Shown: piece by piece, positions 17,001 to 25,881 of the stretch
Layout: each line of letters begins with the position of its first letter
How positions within the stretch are numbered: position 1 is the stretch's first letter
Source: Actinomyces dentalis DSM 19115
Lineage (GTDB): Bacteria > Actinomycetota > Actinomycetes > Actinomycetales > Actinomycetaceae
Length of the DNA: 64,000 nucleotides
Direction: 5' to 3'
Assembly (NCBI RefSeq): GCF_000429225.1
Contig: NZ_AUBL01000002.1
Location: forward strand, 67,280-131,279
Made by a program: the position numbers and the translations under genes
The notes under the pieces: generated by a model
The model's database searches: none
Told to the model about the DNA's origin: nothing
What the model saw: the letters and a program-made list of their open reading frames with translations, nothing else

Positions 17001-18248
17001 TCACATCCAGGCGCTGGGGTCGGCGACGACGTCCTCCAGCAGGGACCAGGCGGCGCCGGTGGCCCCGGACATCTGATCGCCCGCGGCCGTCATGATCCGG
17101 GGCGCGGACCAGGCCGAGGCCAGGACGCGGCGCTCCAGCTCGGACTCCAGCTCGGGGCGCAGCACCTGCGCCAGGGGGGCCAGGTGCCCGCCGAGGACGA
17201 CCACGGGGATGTCGAGCAGGTTGATGGCGGCCCCCAGCCCCGCCCCCAGGGCGCGGGCGGCGCGCGAGACGGCGCTCCGGGCCCGCTCGTCGCCGGCCCT
17301 CCAGGCGTCCACGAGCTCGTCCGGCCGGGCGTCGTCGGGCAGGCCCGAGGCGGCCAGGATGAGCCGGCGGCCCGCGTAGCGCTCCACGCAGCCCCGGTTG
17401 CCGCAGGAGCAGCGCGGGCCGTCGGGGTCGACCTGGATGTGCCCGATCTCGCCGGCGAAGCCGTTGGCGCCCACGACGATCCGCCCCTCGCGCATGATCC
17501 CGGCGCCGATGCCGTTCTCCCCGGACAGGTAGATGAAGCTGGGCCAGCAGTGCGGGGCGGCGGGGCGCTCGCGCCCCACGGTGATCGCCCCGTAGTTCGC
17601 CTCGTTGCCCAGACGCAGCTCCAGCCCCGCCGGGGCCAGGACGTCGTCGAGGTGCTCGGCGGGGCGCACGTGGCGCCAGCCCAGGTTGGGGGCGCGCAGG
17701 AGCCGGTCCCCGCTGACCAGGCCGGGCAGGGCGAGGGCGGCGCCCACGGCCCTGGCGCGGGCGACGGCGTCGACGCCCAGGACGTCGGCGGCCAGGCGGG
17801 CCAGGCGGGCCAGGACCCCGGCGGGGTCGGAGTCGGCGAAGTCGTCGACGACGACGTGCTCGGCCAGGACCTGGCCGGACAGGTCGATGGCGCGCACCGC
17901 CATGTGGGCGACGTTGACCTCCAGGCCCAGGGCCATGAAGGTGCCGCGCGGCGGGGCCAGCGGGACCGCGGGCCGGCCCGGGCCGGTGGCGGGCGCCGGG
18001 TCGAGCTCGGCGAGGATGCCGGCCGCGACGAGGTCGTCGGCGAGCCGGGAGGCGGTGGAGCGGGTCATGCCGGTGGCGGCGGCGACTCCGGCCCGGGAGA
18101 CGGGCTCGGGGGAGGACAGGACCCGCCGGGCCACCAGGGCGAGGTTGGCGGTGCGCAGGGTCGACTGGCGGGCCGACGCCGCGACCGCCGCCCCCGCCGC
18201 GCCCGGGCCCTCCCCGCCGGGCGCCGTCGTTCTTCTTGAGCGGACCAC
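17001..18248 (-). CDS. ROK-family transcriptional regulator
   Basis: A 415-residue sugar-responsive repressor. A winged helix lies at about residues 30-90 (VSRAGVAAATGMTRSTASRL). The ROK sugar-kinase fold follows, with LSGENGIGAGIM, GEIGHIQVDPDG and the zinc-binding CSCGNRGCVERY. The His in GEIGHI and the Cys cluster are intact, so the zinc site should form. A GTG at 18248 follows AAGG. The upstream region (18249-18300) contains an AT-rich stretch unusual for this genome and is probably its promoter. The target is unknown; no sugar operon is adjacent. Confidence 0.92.
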   Translation of the reverse strand: MVRSRRTTAPGGEGPGAAGAAVAASARQSTLRTANLALVARRVLSSPEPVSRAGVAAATGMTRSTASRLADDLVAAGILAELDPAPATGPGRPAVPLAPPRGTFMALGLEVNVAHMAVRAIDLSGQVLAEHVVVDDFADSDPAGVLARLARLAADVLGVDAVARARAVGAALALPGLVSGDRLLRAPNLGWRHVRPAEHLDDVLAPAGLELRLGNEANYGAITVGRERPAAPHCWPSFIYLSGENGIGAGIMREGRIVVGANGFAGEIGHIQVDPDGPRCSCGNRGCVERYAGRRLILAASGLPDDARPDELVDAWRAGDERARSAVSRAARALGAGLGAAINLLDIPVVVLGGHLAPLAQVLRPELESELERRVLASAWSAPRIMTAAGDQMSGATGAAWSLLEDVVADPSAWM

Positions 18249-18384
18249 GCCTTGACCCTACTCCATGGCAACGATATAGTTGTGCGAGCAAACAAATAGT
18301 GGGGCGCGCGTCCCGCCTCGCCCCGCACCCCTGGGAGTACGCCGAGGGGCGCGCCGAGCTCGGCGCCCTGAGACCGCCCGCCCC

Positions 18385-19635
18385 TCAGGGGCGCAGGCAG
18401 GCGAGCGGGATCACCCAGACCCCGTCCGGGCGCCGCAGCACCGGCCCGGTCGGGATGATGACGGCCAGGGCGGCGGCGGGCCGTTCGACCTTGGCCGCGA
18501 CCCTGAGCAGGGCGGCCGCGGCGTCGTCGACGGCCCGGTGGGAGAGCCTGACCTCGAAGCCCGCCCAGCGCCCGTCGCGCGCCTCGACGACGACGTCGAT
18601 CTCGTCGCGCCCCTTGGCGTCGCGCAGGTGGAACACGCCGCGCATGCGGGCGGCCTGGGCGGCGACGCGCAGGTCGTGGACCGCCTGGGACTCCAGGACG
18701 ATTCCGAGGGTCTGGGGGTCGTTGAGCAGGCGGGAGGCGCCGGCGCCCAGGAGCGCGAGCGCCAGGGACGGGTCCGCCAGGTGCCGTTTGGGGGTCTGGA
18801 TGAGCGGCGTGCGCGAGCGCAGGCGCGCCGCCCAGGCCGGCTGGTCCTCCACCAGGAACAGCCGCGCCGCGAAGTCGTGCAGCTCGGAGACGAGGGAGTC
18901 CGCGGGACGGTGTCCGGTGATCTCGCCCATGCGCCTGCGCACCGCGGCCAGGGAGGCCGGCTGGGCCACCAGGCCCGCGTAGGCCGCGAGGAACGCCCGG
19001 AACCGGCGCGGGTCGCGGCGGGGCCCGCCCACCAGCGGGTAGTCGTGCTCGCTCATCTCGTCGACGTAGGACGTCACCGCCTCGGCGGCGTCATCGGCCT
19101 CCAGGTCGAGCCGGCCGGGCCAGCCCCCGCGCACCATCCAGGAGACGTAGTCGGCGACCGTCGCCGCGGTGCCGGACGACGGCTCCAGGGCGCCGTCGAG
19201 AAGGGCGCCGAGGGAGGCCGGCGCCGCCGGGGCCCCGCACTCGGACAGGGTCATGGTGCGCATGGTCAGGTTCCGCATCCTCCCGGCGCCCGAGTGCCTG
19301 CGGGCGTCCTCCTCCGGCGTGGCGGAGCCGGTGAGGATGAACTGCCCCCGGGCGCCCCGGTCGTCGACGGCGTGGCGGACGGCGTTCCACACGCCCGGGA
19401 CCGCCTGCCACTCGTCGAGGAGCCGGGGGGTCGCCCCGTCCAGCAGGAGACGGGGATCGGCCGCGGACAGCGCCATGACCGCCGTGTCCTGGTCCAGGCC
19501 GATCTCGGAGGCCGCCGCCCGGCGCGCGGTCTCCGTCTTGCCGCAGGCGCGGGGGCCCTTGATGACCACGGCCCCGCTCGTCCTCAGCGCCCGGGCCAGC
19601 TCGTCGTCCACCGTGCGGGGCAGATAGGTGCGCAT
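18385..19635 (-). CDS. AAA ATPase with DUF4143 domain
   Basis: A 416-residue protein of the widespread AAA_14/DUF4143 family, whose cellular role is not established. The N-terminal ATPase has a Walker A GPRACGKTETA near residue 28, a Walker B-like LLDEWQ, and the sensor-like FILTGSATP. The C-terminal DUF4143 domain resembles PD-(D/E)xK nucleases, with RDAKGRDEIDVVVEARDGR and FEVRLS providing acidic and basic residues of that fold. ATG at 19635 is chosen because the alternative at 19695 lies in the repeated region upstream. Three copies of a GGAGTAATCC-type site precede it. Related proteins have been suggested to be stress or conflict ATPases. Confidence 0.88.
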   Translation of the reverse strand: MRTYLPRTVDDELARALRTSGAVVIKGPRACGKTETARRAAASEIGLDQDTAVMALSAADPRLLLDGATPRLLDEWQAVPGVWNAVRHAVDDRGARGQFILTGSATPEEDARRHSGAGRMRNLTMRTMTLSECGAPAAPASLGALLDGALEPSSGTAATVADYVSWMVRGGWPGRLDLEADDAAEAVTSYVDEMSEHDYPLVGGPRRDPRRFRAFLAAYAGLVAQPASLAAVRRRMGEITGHRPADSLVSELHDFAARLFLVEDQPAWAARLRSRTPLIQTPKRHLADPSLALALLGAGASRLLNDPQTLGIVLESQAVHDLRVAAQAARMRGVFHLRDAKGRDEIDVVVEARDGRWAGFEVRLSHRAVDDAAAALLRVAAKVERPAAALAVIIPTGPVLRRPDGVWVIPLACLRP

Positions 19636-19651
19636 GCCCGCCAGCCTACGC

Positions 19652-19745
19652 GAGATAGGGAGTAATCCCCACCTGAGATAGGGAGTAATCCTCACTTCGG
19701 GTATGGAGTAATCCGTACCTGAGGTGGGGATTACTCCATACTCCG
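19652..19745. repeat. GGAGTAATCC repeat cluster, candidate operator or hairpin
   Basis: The phrase GGGAGTAATCC or GGAGTAATCC occurs three times in direct orientation (near 19659, 19680 and 19703). It occurs once inverted (GGATTACTCC near 19731). The last direct copy and the inverted copy form a perfect 14-bp palindrome (GTATGGAGTAATCC / GGATTACTCCATAC). The first direct copy can pair with the inverted one over 16 bases instead. It lies between the DUF1593 gene's stop and the DUF4143 ATPase start. Confidence 0.8.
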
Positions 19746-19759
19746 AGGGGCGGCCGCCC

Positions 19760-21325
19760 TCAGACGACCGTGAGCACGACCCGCTGGTAGCGGGTGAGCG
19801 CCGGGGAGCCCGTGTCGGTGCCCTCGACGACGAGGTGGATCTGCTGGCCCGCCTCGGCCCGCGCCGGGACCGTGACGACGACGGTGCCGGCGCCGTCGTC
19901 CTCCAGGCGGGGGACGAGGGGGCACGGGGCCGGGCCGGCCTCCGGGTAGGCCCACCAGCGCAGCAGGACGTCGTCGCCGTCGGGGTCGGTGGCCGTGGCG
20001 GTGAGGGTGAGGACCTCGCCGGGGCGCACGTCCCGGGCCAGCCCGCCCTCGACCGCGGCGGGGGCGCCGGCGAGCAGGACGAGCGGGGGGTGGTTGGCGT
20101 CCTCGTAGCGGGGCGTGACCGACCAGGCCAGGCGCGCGGCGAACTCGTTCTGCAGGGCCCGCCACCAGCGGGTCTGGTGGTACTCCTCGGGGGCCGAGCC
20201 GTCGGCGGCGCGGTCGACGACCAGCGGCGGGCGCTCCGGCTGCTGCGCCCCGGGCAGGGAGAGGCGCATATCGGAGGTGAAGGCGTCCGCCAGCTCGGGG
20301 TGGGGGACCTGGCGTCCGCCCCAGCCGCCGAAGGTCGCGTCCTGCCAGGAGCCCAGGCCGTTGGGGACGAGCAGGGCGAAATTCGAACTGTCGCCCTCGG
20401 AGATGAAGGCGCCGTCGGGCTGGAGCGGGCACCACACGGTGTAACCGGCCGCGGCCAGCTCCTGCGGCGTCGCCCCGGAGACGCCGAAGTAGTCCTCGTC
20501 GTCGAAGCCCGCCGCCATCTGCCGTCCGTCGCCCCACACGCGGTAGGCGGCGCCCAGCGGCCCGCGCGAGCTCACATTGCGCCGCATCCACTCGGGGCCC
20601 ACGAGCTCGGCGTCGCGCGGGGACAGCACCGCGCGGGTCAGGTACCCCCAGGTCATCGTGGCGACCTCGCGGTGCTCCAGCCCGGGCCAGGCGGGGCGGA
20701 TGTAGGCGGACAGGGCGGAGTCCTGCTCCCCGAAGGAGGTGATGACGACGCGGTCCACGATCCGCCGGCGCAGCGCGGGCCAGTCCCCGCGATCCCCCAG
20801 CTCCTCGGCCACGGTGCGCAGCGCCCGGGCGATGGTCGACACCCCGCCCCAGGCCTGGATGAACAGGGGCCGGGTGGCGTCGGCCGCCTCGCCGTCGGGG
20901 CCGACGGCGCCGTCGGGGGTCAGCGCGATCTGACGCAGGAGGTCGGCGATGAGGGAGGAGCCGGGGGTGACCTCGTCCATCTCCCCGGCGGCCGCGATAT
21001 TGCCCATGCGCACCAGCGAGCGCAGGCGGGCGGCCGTGGGGAAGCGGGGGTCGTGCACGCGCAGGGTCTCCTCCACCTGCTCGTAGGCGTCGATGGCCTC
21101 GTCGATGTGCAGGACGGCGCCGGCCGGGGGCCACCGGTGGGGCTCGATGCCGCGCCCCGGGTCGCCGGCGGAGTGGCACTGGGAGCCGGCGTAGACCAGG
21201 CCCCGGATATCGAGCTCGGCCGCGTGGGTGAGCAGACGGATCATGGAGTTGAGGTCGTCGAGCTCGGGATCGGTGGTGATGACGGTGCGGGGGCGGTCGG
21301 TTCGCGGGAAGGCTTCCTTGCGCAT
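19760..21325 (-). CDS. DUF1593 nucleoside-hydrolase-like protein with C-terminal Ig-like domain
   Basis: A 521-residue protein of the DUF1593 family (cellulose-binding Sde182 type). The N-terminal domain starts TVITTDPELDDLNSMIRL, an Asp-rich motif like the calcium site of nucleoside hydrolases. It continues through FIQAWGGVSTIARAL and VVITSFGEQD. Residues from about 415 form a PKD/Ig-like beta domain (TLTATATDPDGDDVLLRWWA) ending in VVLTVV. No signal peptide is visible, so export is uncertain. ATG at 21325 follows AAGGA-like sequence. Predicted substrate is a glycan or nucleoside derivative, but no activity can be assigned. Confidence 0.85.
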   Translation of the reverse strand: MRKEAFPRTDRPRTVITTDPELDDLNSMIRLLTHAAELDIRGLVYAGSQCHSAGDPGRGIEPHRWPPAGAVLHIDEAIDAYEQVEETLRVHDPRFPTAARLRSLVRMGNIAAAGEMDEVTPGSSLIADLLRQIALTPDGAVGPDGEAADATRPLFIQAWGGVSTIARALRTVAEELGDRGDWPALRRRIVDRVVITSFGEQDSALSAYIRPAWPGLEHREVATMTWGYLTRAVLSPRDAELVGPEWMRRNVSSRGPLGAAYRVWGDGRQMAAGFDDEDYFGVSGATPQELAAAGYTVWCPLQPDGAFISEGDSSNFALLVPNGLGSWQDATFGGWGGRQVPHPELADAFTSDMRLSLPGAQQPERPPLVVDRAADGSAPEEYHQTRWWRALQNEFAARLAWSVTPRYEDANHPPLVLLAGAPAAVEGGLARDVRPGEVLTLTATATDPDGDDVLLRWWAYPEAGPAPCPLVPRLEDDGAGTVVVTVPARAEAGQQIHLVVEGTDTGSPALTRYQRVVLTVV

Positions 21326-21539
21326 GGCACGAGAGTGTCACAGCGCGTCCCCGCCCCGGCCGCGAGCGCCGGGGCGGGGACGGGGCCGGGACCTTTCAGG
21401 GCAGGAGGACGGTGAACCAGTCGACGGGGGACTCGCCCGCCCCGCCCGCGCACCGGCCCGCGGCGCTCCCGGCCCACGGGCGGGCGCGTGCGGCGGTGCG
21501 CGTCCGGAAGCGTCGCGGGCGCGTCCGGGCGGCGGGTGT

Positions 21540-23900
21540 TCAGTACGGGGGGATGGCGTCGAGGATGGCGGTCAGGTCGAGGGCGTGGAGGGCGGCGGGG
21601 TGGGGTGTGGTCTCGTATGCGCCGGGGGCGGTGGCGCTGGGGCCGCGGGTGGTGAGGACCGGTTGGGGCGGGGCGGTCGGGCGCCGGGGGCCGGTCGGGT
21701 CCGCCGCGGGGGCGGGGGTGTTGTCGGCGTAGTGGCTCAGGCCGTGCTCGAGGCGGGCGATGACGGTGTCGGTCAGGGCGCGGGCGAGGTGGTCGGGGAC
21801 GGGGGCGGCCGGGAGGGTGATGTGGTGCGGGCCGACGCGTCGGGGCAGGGCGGTGATGGTGGCGTCGCGGTTGCGGCGGTAGCGGGCGCCGGTGGGGGTG
21901 GTCCAGGTCAGGTCGCCGTCGGGGGTGCGGGTGAGGGTCCATCCGGGGGCGTGCTTGAGGCGGTGGTGGGTGCGGCACAGGGCGGTGAGGTTGTCCAGGC
22001 CGGTGGTGCCGCCCCCGCTCCAGGGCGTGATGTGGTCCAGGTCGCAGCGGCGCGCGGGCACGGCGCAGCCCGGGTGGGTGCAGGCGCCGTCGCGGGCGCG
22101 CACGAGGTCGGCCAGGGCGGCGGGCGGGCGGTAGCGGGTGCGGCCGACGTCGATGACGGCGCCCGACAGGGGGTCGGTGACCAGGCGCCGCCAGGTCCCC
22201 CCGGCGGCCAGGGCGCGGGCGACGGCGTCGGGCACGGGGGCGGTGCGCCCGCCGATGCTCACGCGGGGGATCGGCGGGGAGTCGGACGGGGACGCGCCGG
22301 GCGGGCCGGGGGCGGACGGCGGGTCGTCGGGCGGGGCGGTGCCGGGCGGCCGGTCGCGCCCCGGCTCCGGGGGCCGGCCGATGAGGCGGTCCAGGGGGAC
22401 GGTGACGTCGACGGCGACGCTCAGTCCCGGCGCCGGGTGCACGGGGTCGGCGCCCGAGGGCGTCCACCAGGGGCCGGTGGAGCCGACCAGGTGGCTGAGC
22501 GCCGTCAGCAGGCCCTCCAGGGGCACGCCGTCGGGCAGCAGGCGCCCGGGGTCGGGCGGGCCCGCCCCGTCCGCGCCGGGTGCGCGGTGCGCGCGGCGCT
22601 TCCCGCCGGGGTCGCCGGGGTTGCCGGCCCCGTCTTCGGTCGGGGCCGGCGGCGCGCCCCCGGGCCCGGCGCGCACGGCGAGGCGCTGGGCCCGGCGCAG
22701 GGCGTCCAGGCACATGCCGGTCAGGGCGTCGCAGCGCAGCTGGGAGGCGGTGCGCTCGTCCCCGCCGGCGCGGGCGGAGGCCACGACCGCGTCGAGGGTG
22801 GCGTCCAGGAGGAAGGCGTCCAGGGTGGGCATGAGAAGTCTCATCTCGCTCACACCCGCCCCGACCGGCCGGGGGCGGCTCACGTGGCGGCGGGCGGCGT
22901 CTCGCCGGCGGCGCGCGTCGGCGCCGGCGGGGTCGAGGGCGGCCAGGGCCTCGTCCACCTCGCGGGCCAGCCGGGCGTGGGGCAGGTGGGCGGCCCGCGG
23001 CAGGACGCGGGCCTGCACCCGCAGGGCGGTGCGAGCGTCCACGCCCTCCAGTCGGCGGGTCACGGCGTCGGCCTTGGCCCGGTCGATGAGCCCGACCCGC
23101 TGGAGGTCGCCGGTGGGGGCCAGCGCCGCGTCCAGCAGCGCCTCGCCGCGCTCCAGGATGCGCACGGCGCGGGTGCGCGAGACGCCCAGGCGCAGGGCGA
23201 TCTCGCCCGAGGCCGCCAAGCGGGTCTCGTCGGGGGCGGCCAGGCGCAAGGTCCCGCCCCGCTGCGGGGGCCGGGCGGTCATCTCGGGGCAGCGGGCCAG
23301 GCAGGCCGCGGCGAGCGCCCCGGCCCACTGTGCCCAGGAGGACAGCCGCTCGCAGGCCGCCACCAGCTCGACCAGGGCCCCGGCCCCCAGTCCGACCAGA
23401 GCGCCGGCCGCCGCGCCTCCCCCCGCGACGCGCCCGGCCCCGGCCGCCTCCAGAAGCGCCCGCTCCCCCGGGTCCGGGGCCCCGGCGGCCGTCGCGTCGA
23501 ACAGGCCCTCGTCGGGCGCCGCCGCGCGCGCGGGGTCGAAGAGGGACTGCACCCACCCGCCGGGCCCCGGCGCGCACGGCCCGCCGCCGAAGGCCTCGAC
23601 GCCCTCGTCCGACCCCCCGGGGCGCGCGGCGGGCGCCAGCACGTGGCGCATCACCCGCTCGACGACCTCCGCCAGCGCCCCGCCGGGGGCCATGGCCGCC
23701 AATCGCCCCGCGCACTCCCCCGCGCCCGCTTCGACGACGCCGTCGAGATCGGCGGCGCCGCCGGCGTCGGCGAGACCGGCGGTGTCGACGGGGCCGACAC
23801 CATCGACGGCGTCGGCGAAACCGGCGGGCCGGTCCGCGGCGCACCCGTCCCCCGCACCCGCCGGTGCGGGAGGGGTCGGGGCGCCACGAAGTTCGAACAT
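21540..23900 (-). CDS. DUF222 / HNH endonuclease (13E12-type repeat protein)
   Basis: A 786-residue protein of the mobile-looking DUF222-HNH family common in actinobacteria. DUF222 occupies roughly residues 180-420 (EIALRLGVSRTRAVRILERG, with predicted DNA-binding helices). A variable Pro/Gly-rich linker follows. The HNH nuclease core is at about residue 625: CTHPGCAVPARRCDLDHITP, then TALCRTHHRLKH, with the catalytic His and zinc Cys residues present. ATG at 23900 is chosen because TATACT lies 10-15 bp upstream; the open frame extends much further but through repeat DNA. The N-terminal 170 residues are Ala/Gly/Asp-rich. Function unknown; self-mobility or DNA repair have been proposed for relatives. 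Confidence 0.88.
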   Translation of the reverse strand: MFELRGAPTPPAPAGAGDGCAADRPAGFADAVDGVGPVDTAGLADAGGAADLDGVVEAGAGECAGRLAAMAPGGALAEVVERVMRHVLAPAARPGGSDEGVEAFGGGPCAPGPGGWVQSLFDPARAAAPDEGLFDATAAGAPDPGERALLEAAGAGRVAGGGAAAGALVGLGAGALVELVAACERLSSWAQWAGALAAACLARCPEMTARPPQRGGTLRLAAPDETRLAASGEIALRLGVSRTRAVRILERGEALLDAALAPTGDLQRVGLIDRAKADAVTRRLEGVDARTALRVQARVLPRAAHLPHARLAREVDEALAALDPAGADARRRRDAARRHVSRPRPVGAGVSEMRLLMPTLDAFLLDATLDAVVASARAGGDERTASQLRCDALTGMCLDALRRAQRLAVRAGPGGAPPAPTEDGAGNPGDPGGKRRAHRAPGADGAGPPDPGRLLPDGVPLEGLLTALSHLVGSTGPWWTPSGADPVHPAPGLSVAVDVTVPLDRLIGRPPEPGRDRPPGTAPPDDPPSAPGPPGASPSDSPPIPRVSIGGRTAPVPDAVARALAAGGTWRRLVTDPLSGAVIDVGRTRYRPPAALADLVRARDGACTHPGCAVPARRCDLDHITPWSGGGTTGLDNLTALCRTHHRLKHAPGWTLTRTPDGDLTWTTPTGARYRRNRDATITALPRRVGPHHITLPAAPVPDHLARALTDTVIARLEHGLSHYADNTPAPAADPTGPRRPTAPPQPVLTTRGPSATAPGAYETTPHPAALHALDLTAILDAIPPY

Positions 23901-23915
23901 ACGTACAGTATACCC
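23893..23915 (-). promoter_or_regulatory. Likely -10 element and SOS-like site at the HNH gene start
   Basis: On the minus strand, TATACT sits about 6 bp before the ATG, too close for a normal leader, so transcription may start at or near the start codon. The plus-strand phrase TTCGAACATACGTAC overlaps the start and resembles half of the actinobacterial LexA box (GAAC-N4-GTTC) with GTAC in place of GTTC. Relatives in mycobacteria are SOS-induced; here the match is imperfect. Confidence 0.35.
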
Positions 23916-24197
23916 CCGCTCCCGCCCGGAATCCAGCCCCGGGCCGCGCAATCCGGCGCAAAAACGGGAGAACAGCGCCCGCCCGGCGCGCGGTGCCGCT
24001 CCGCGGCGCAGGGGAAGATTGTTATAGAGGTGTCCGAGTGCGTTTCCCGGGTGCGGGGCGCAGGGCCGGTGGGCCTTTCTCGCTGGAAGGCAGAAGACAG
24101 GAGAGTCGGGCGGGTTCCCGGGCGAGTCCCTTGGCGCGGTGGTGCCGCGGGGCTCCTGGCCGGCGGCCCCGGGGTCCGCGGGAGGCCGCGCCGGATC

Positions 24198-24309
24198 GTC
24201 TGCTGCGCCTCTTCGCGTCTGCTGCGCTCCTTCGCCCTCCACTGCGCTTCTTCTTCTCGTACGGTGGAGGGTGAAGAGGCGTAGCAGAAGGAGAAGGGCG
24301 TAGCGGACG
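24198..24309. repeat. Palindromic element family A, copy 2
   Basis: GTCTGCTGCGCCTCTTC at the left and AGAAGGGCGTAGCGGAC at the right flank the centre TTCTCGTACGGTGGAGGGTG. The upstream flank from about 24147 (GCCGCGGGG, then CCGCGGGAGGCC and CCGGATC) matches that of copy 1 at 7337-7393. A degenerate family B element follows 30 bp later, echoing the A-B order at 7.4-7.8 kb. Confidence 0.85.
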
Positions 24310-24341
24310 CGGGTGAACCGGTGGGTGAGCGGTCCGGCGGC

Positions 24342-24421
24342 TCGAAAAAGATGGCCGGCGCGTGCTTTTCGCCCCCCGTCGCACTCCTCCCGTCTCGAGG
24401 AGGCGCAATGGGACCTTCTCA
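24342..24421. repeat. Palindromic element family B, degenerate copy
   Basis: The left end TCGAAAAAGATGGCCGGCGC and following GTG match family B copy 1. The right end GCGCAATGGGACCTTCTC is only a rough inverted match, and the interior differs. Probably a decayed or recombined copy. Confidence 0.55.
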
Positions 24422-24523
24422 CCGGAAAATTCCCCGGACCAGCCGGGATCGGCGTGCTGGCGGGGATGGGCGGGCGCGGGGTGGTGCGGGTGGGGCTTCT
24501 GGGGCGATCCGGGGCGGGGACGT

Positions 24524-24641
24524 GTCCGAATCTGTTGCAAAGGCGCTCCGGGCCGGGATCGGCGGCGAGAAGAAGCGCGGAATATCAACGTTTCTCTTCC
24601 GGCGTTTCGGCGTGATCGGGGCCTTTGCAACAGATTTGGAC
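24524..24641. repeat. 118-bp element with 21-bp terminal inverted repeats
   Basis: GTCCGAATCTGTTGCAAAGGC (24524-24544) and GCCTTTGCAACAGATTTGGAC (24621-24641) are inverted with one mismatch. The AT-rich TGTTGCAA core stands out from the surrounding GC-rich DNA. The interior has further partial symmetry (GATCGGCGG and CGGCGTGATC). It abuts the truncated permease remnant, so it may mark the breakpoint. MITE-like, but no target-site duplication is evident. Confidence 0.75.
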
Positions 24642-24714
24642 AAACGGTGCCGTCGCGGGCCCCTGCGCGGACGGCGGTCCCGGCGATCGCCCCGGCGCTC
24701 GGTCCGGCCCGCCC

Positions 24715-24894
24715 CGCCCCGAGCACTCCACCCTGCCCGTGGGACTGTCCACGGTCAAGAACGCCTACGGCACCCATCTACGCCCAGACCATGGCCTCGG
24801 CCATGATCGCGGCCCTGCCCCTGACGATCCTGTTCATGCTCTTCCAGCGGCAGATCATCAAGGCGGTGGCACCACGGGCCTGGGCGGGCAGTGA
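24715..24894 (+). pseudogene. Remnant of a carbohydrate ABC transporter permease (MalG type), C-terminal end only
   Basis: Two overlapping frames together read as the C-terminus of a sugar ABC permease. First comes STLPVGLSTVKNAYGT, then, after one extra C near 24773, IYAQTMASAMIAALPLTILF and MLFQRQIIKAV. A second shift near 24870 restores the first frame with TTGLGGQ and TGA at 24892-24894. These match the typical end of MalG-like inner-membrane permeases. The first 200 or so residues, including the EAA loop, are absent; upstream is the MITE-like repeat. Non-functional. Confidence 0.8.
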
Positions 24895-25120
24895 GGCCGC
24901 GGTAGGCCCGGATGGGTTCGCGGGGCCGGTGGGCTCGGCGGTCCCGCCGATCCCCCCGGCTCCGCGAGCTCCGGCCCGCCGCCCTCGTGCGTGGCCCCGG
25001 CCGCGCGGACGCGGATGCTGACACCGCGCCAGGACCGGGAACTTCCCGGTCCCGGCACCCGACTACCCGGGCGAGAACCCGCCCGGGCAAGTCGGGCGGG
25101 CCGTCGGTGAGAGGACGCCC

Positions 25121-25807
25121 ATGTTCACATTCGACCAGACGCCGGTGAAATTCGTCGGGCTGCTGGTGCTCCTGACGTGGTGCACGATCTGGTGCGCCCG
25201 CGAGCTCGCCCGCTCCCGGGGCGCCCGGCAGCGCATCTGCGACGCGCTGCACCTGCTCATGGCGGTGGTCATGCTCGCCATGGTGCCCAAACCGGTCTGG
25301 ATGGCGCTGACGGGTGCGATCCCCGTCCCCGTCGTGGTCGCGGCCTTCGCCGCGGCGACCCTGTGGTTCGTCTGGCTGACTGCCGGGGCGCCCGGCCGGT
25401 CCGCCCGCCCCGACGACGCCGCGGACCACGCCTGCGCCGGCCGCGCCCACGCCGGGCACGCCGGGCACATCGCCATGTTCGCCGCCATGACCTGGCACCT
25501 GGCGGCGATGGCCGTCAAGGCGTCGGCGAGGGCCGAGCTGGGCATGGGCCCGGCCATGCACCAGTGGATGGAGCAGGCGGGGCGGCCCGGCCGGGTCCTG
25601 TGGGTGTTCGCGCTCGTGGGGCTGCCGTTCATGGCCTACCTGCTGGTCGCCGGCGCCCTGGCCCTGTGGCGGGCGCTGCGACCGGGCGGCGCCGCCGATC
25701 GCCGTCTCGCCGCCCTGTCCGACTTCGCCATGAACTTCGGCATGTTCTGGATGAGCACGGGGCTGCTCACCCCCATCCTGCCCTTCTTCGCGGCGCTGGC
25801 GTTCTGA
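25121..25807 (+). CDS. DUF5134 membrane protein, His/Met-rich
   Basis: A 228-residue integral membrane protein with about five to six predicted helices (for example FVGLLVLLTWCTIWCARELA, HLLMAVVMLAMVPKPVWMAL, VVVAAFAAATLWFVWLT). A His-rich loop, HACAGRAHAGHAGHIAMF, precedes another helix with MTWHLAAMAVK. Clusters of His and Met within and beside helices suggest metal, perhaps copper, handling; that is inference. ATG at 25121 has GAGAGGA upstream. It is followed by a family A repeat and then the anti-sigma/sigma pair. The DUF5134 family has no established function. Confidence 0.82.
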   Translation: MFTFDQTPVKFVGLLVLLTWCTIWCARELARSRGARQRICDALHLLMAVVMLAMVPKPVWMALTGAIPVPVVVAAFAAATLWFVWLTAGAPGRSARPDDAADHACAGRAHAGHAGHIAMFAAMTWHLAAMAVKASARAELGMGPAMHQWMEQAGRPGRVLWVFALVGLPFMAYLLVAGALALWRALRPGGAADRRLAALSDFAMNFGMFWMSTGLLTPILPFFAALAF

Positions 25808-25881
25808 CGGCCCTCGCCACCGCTGAAGGCGCCTGGTCGCTCCCGGATGGCGCGGTTCTTCCGGGGCCGGTTGCGCATTTG

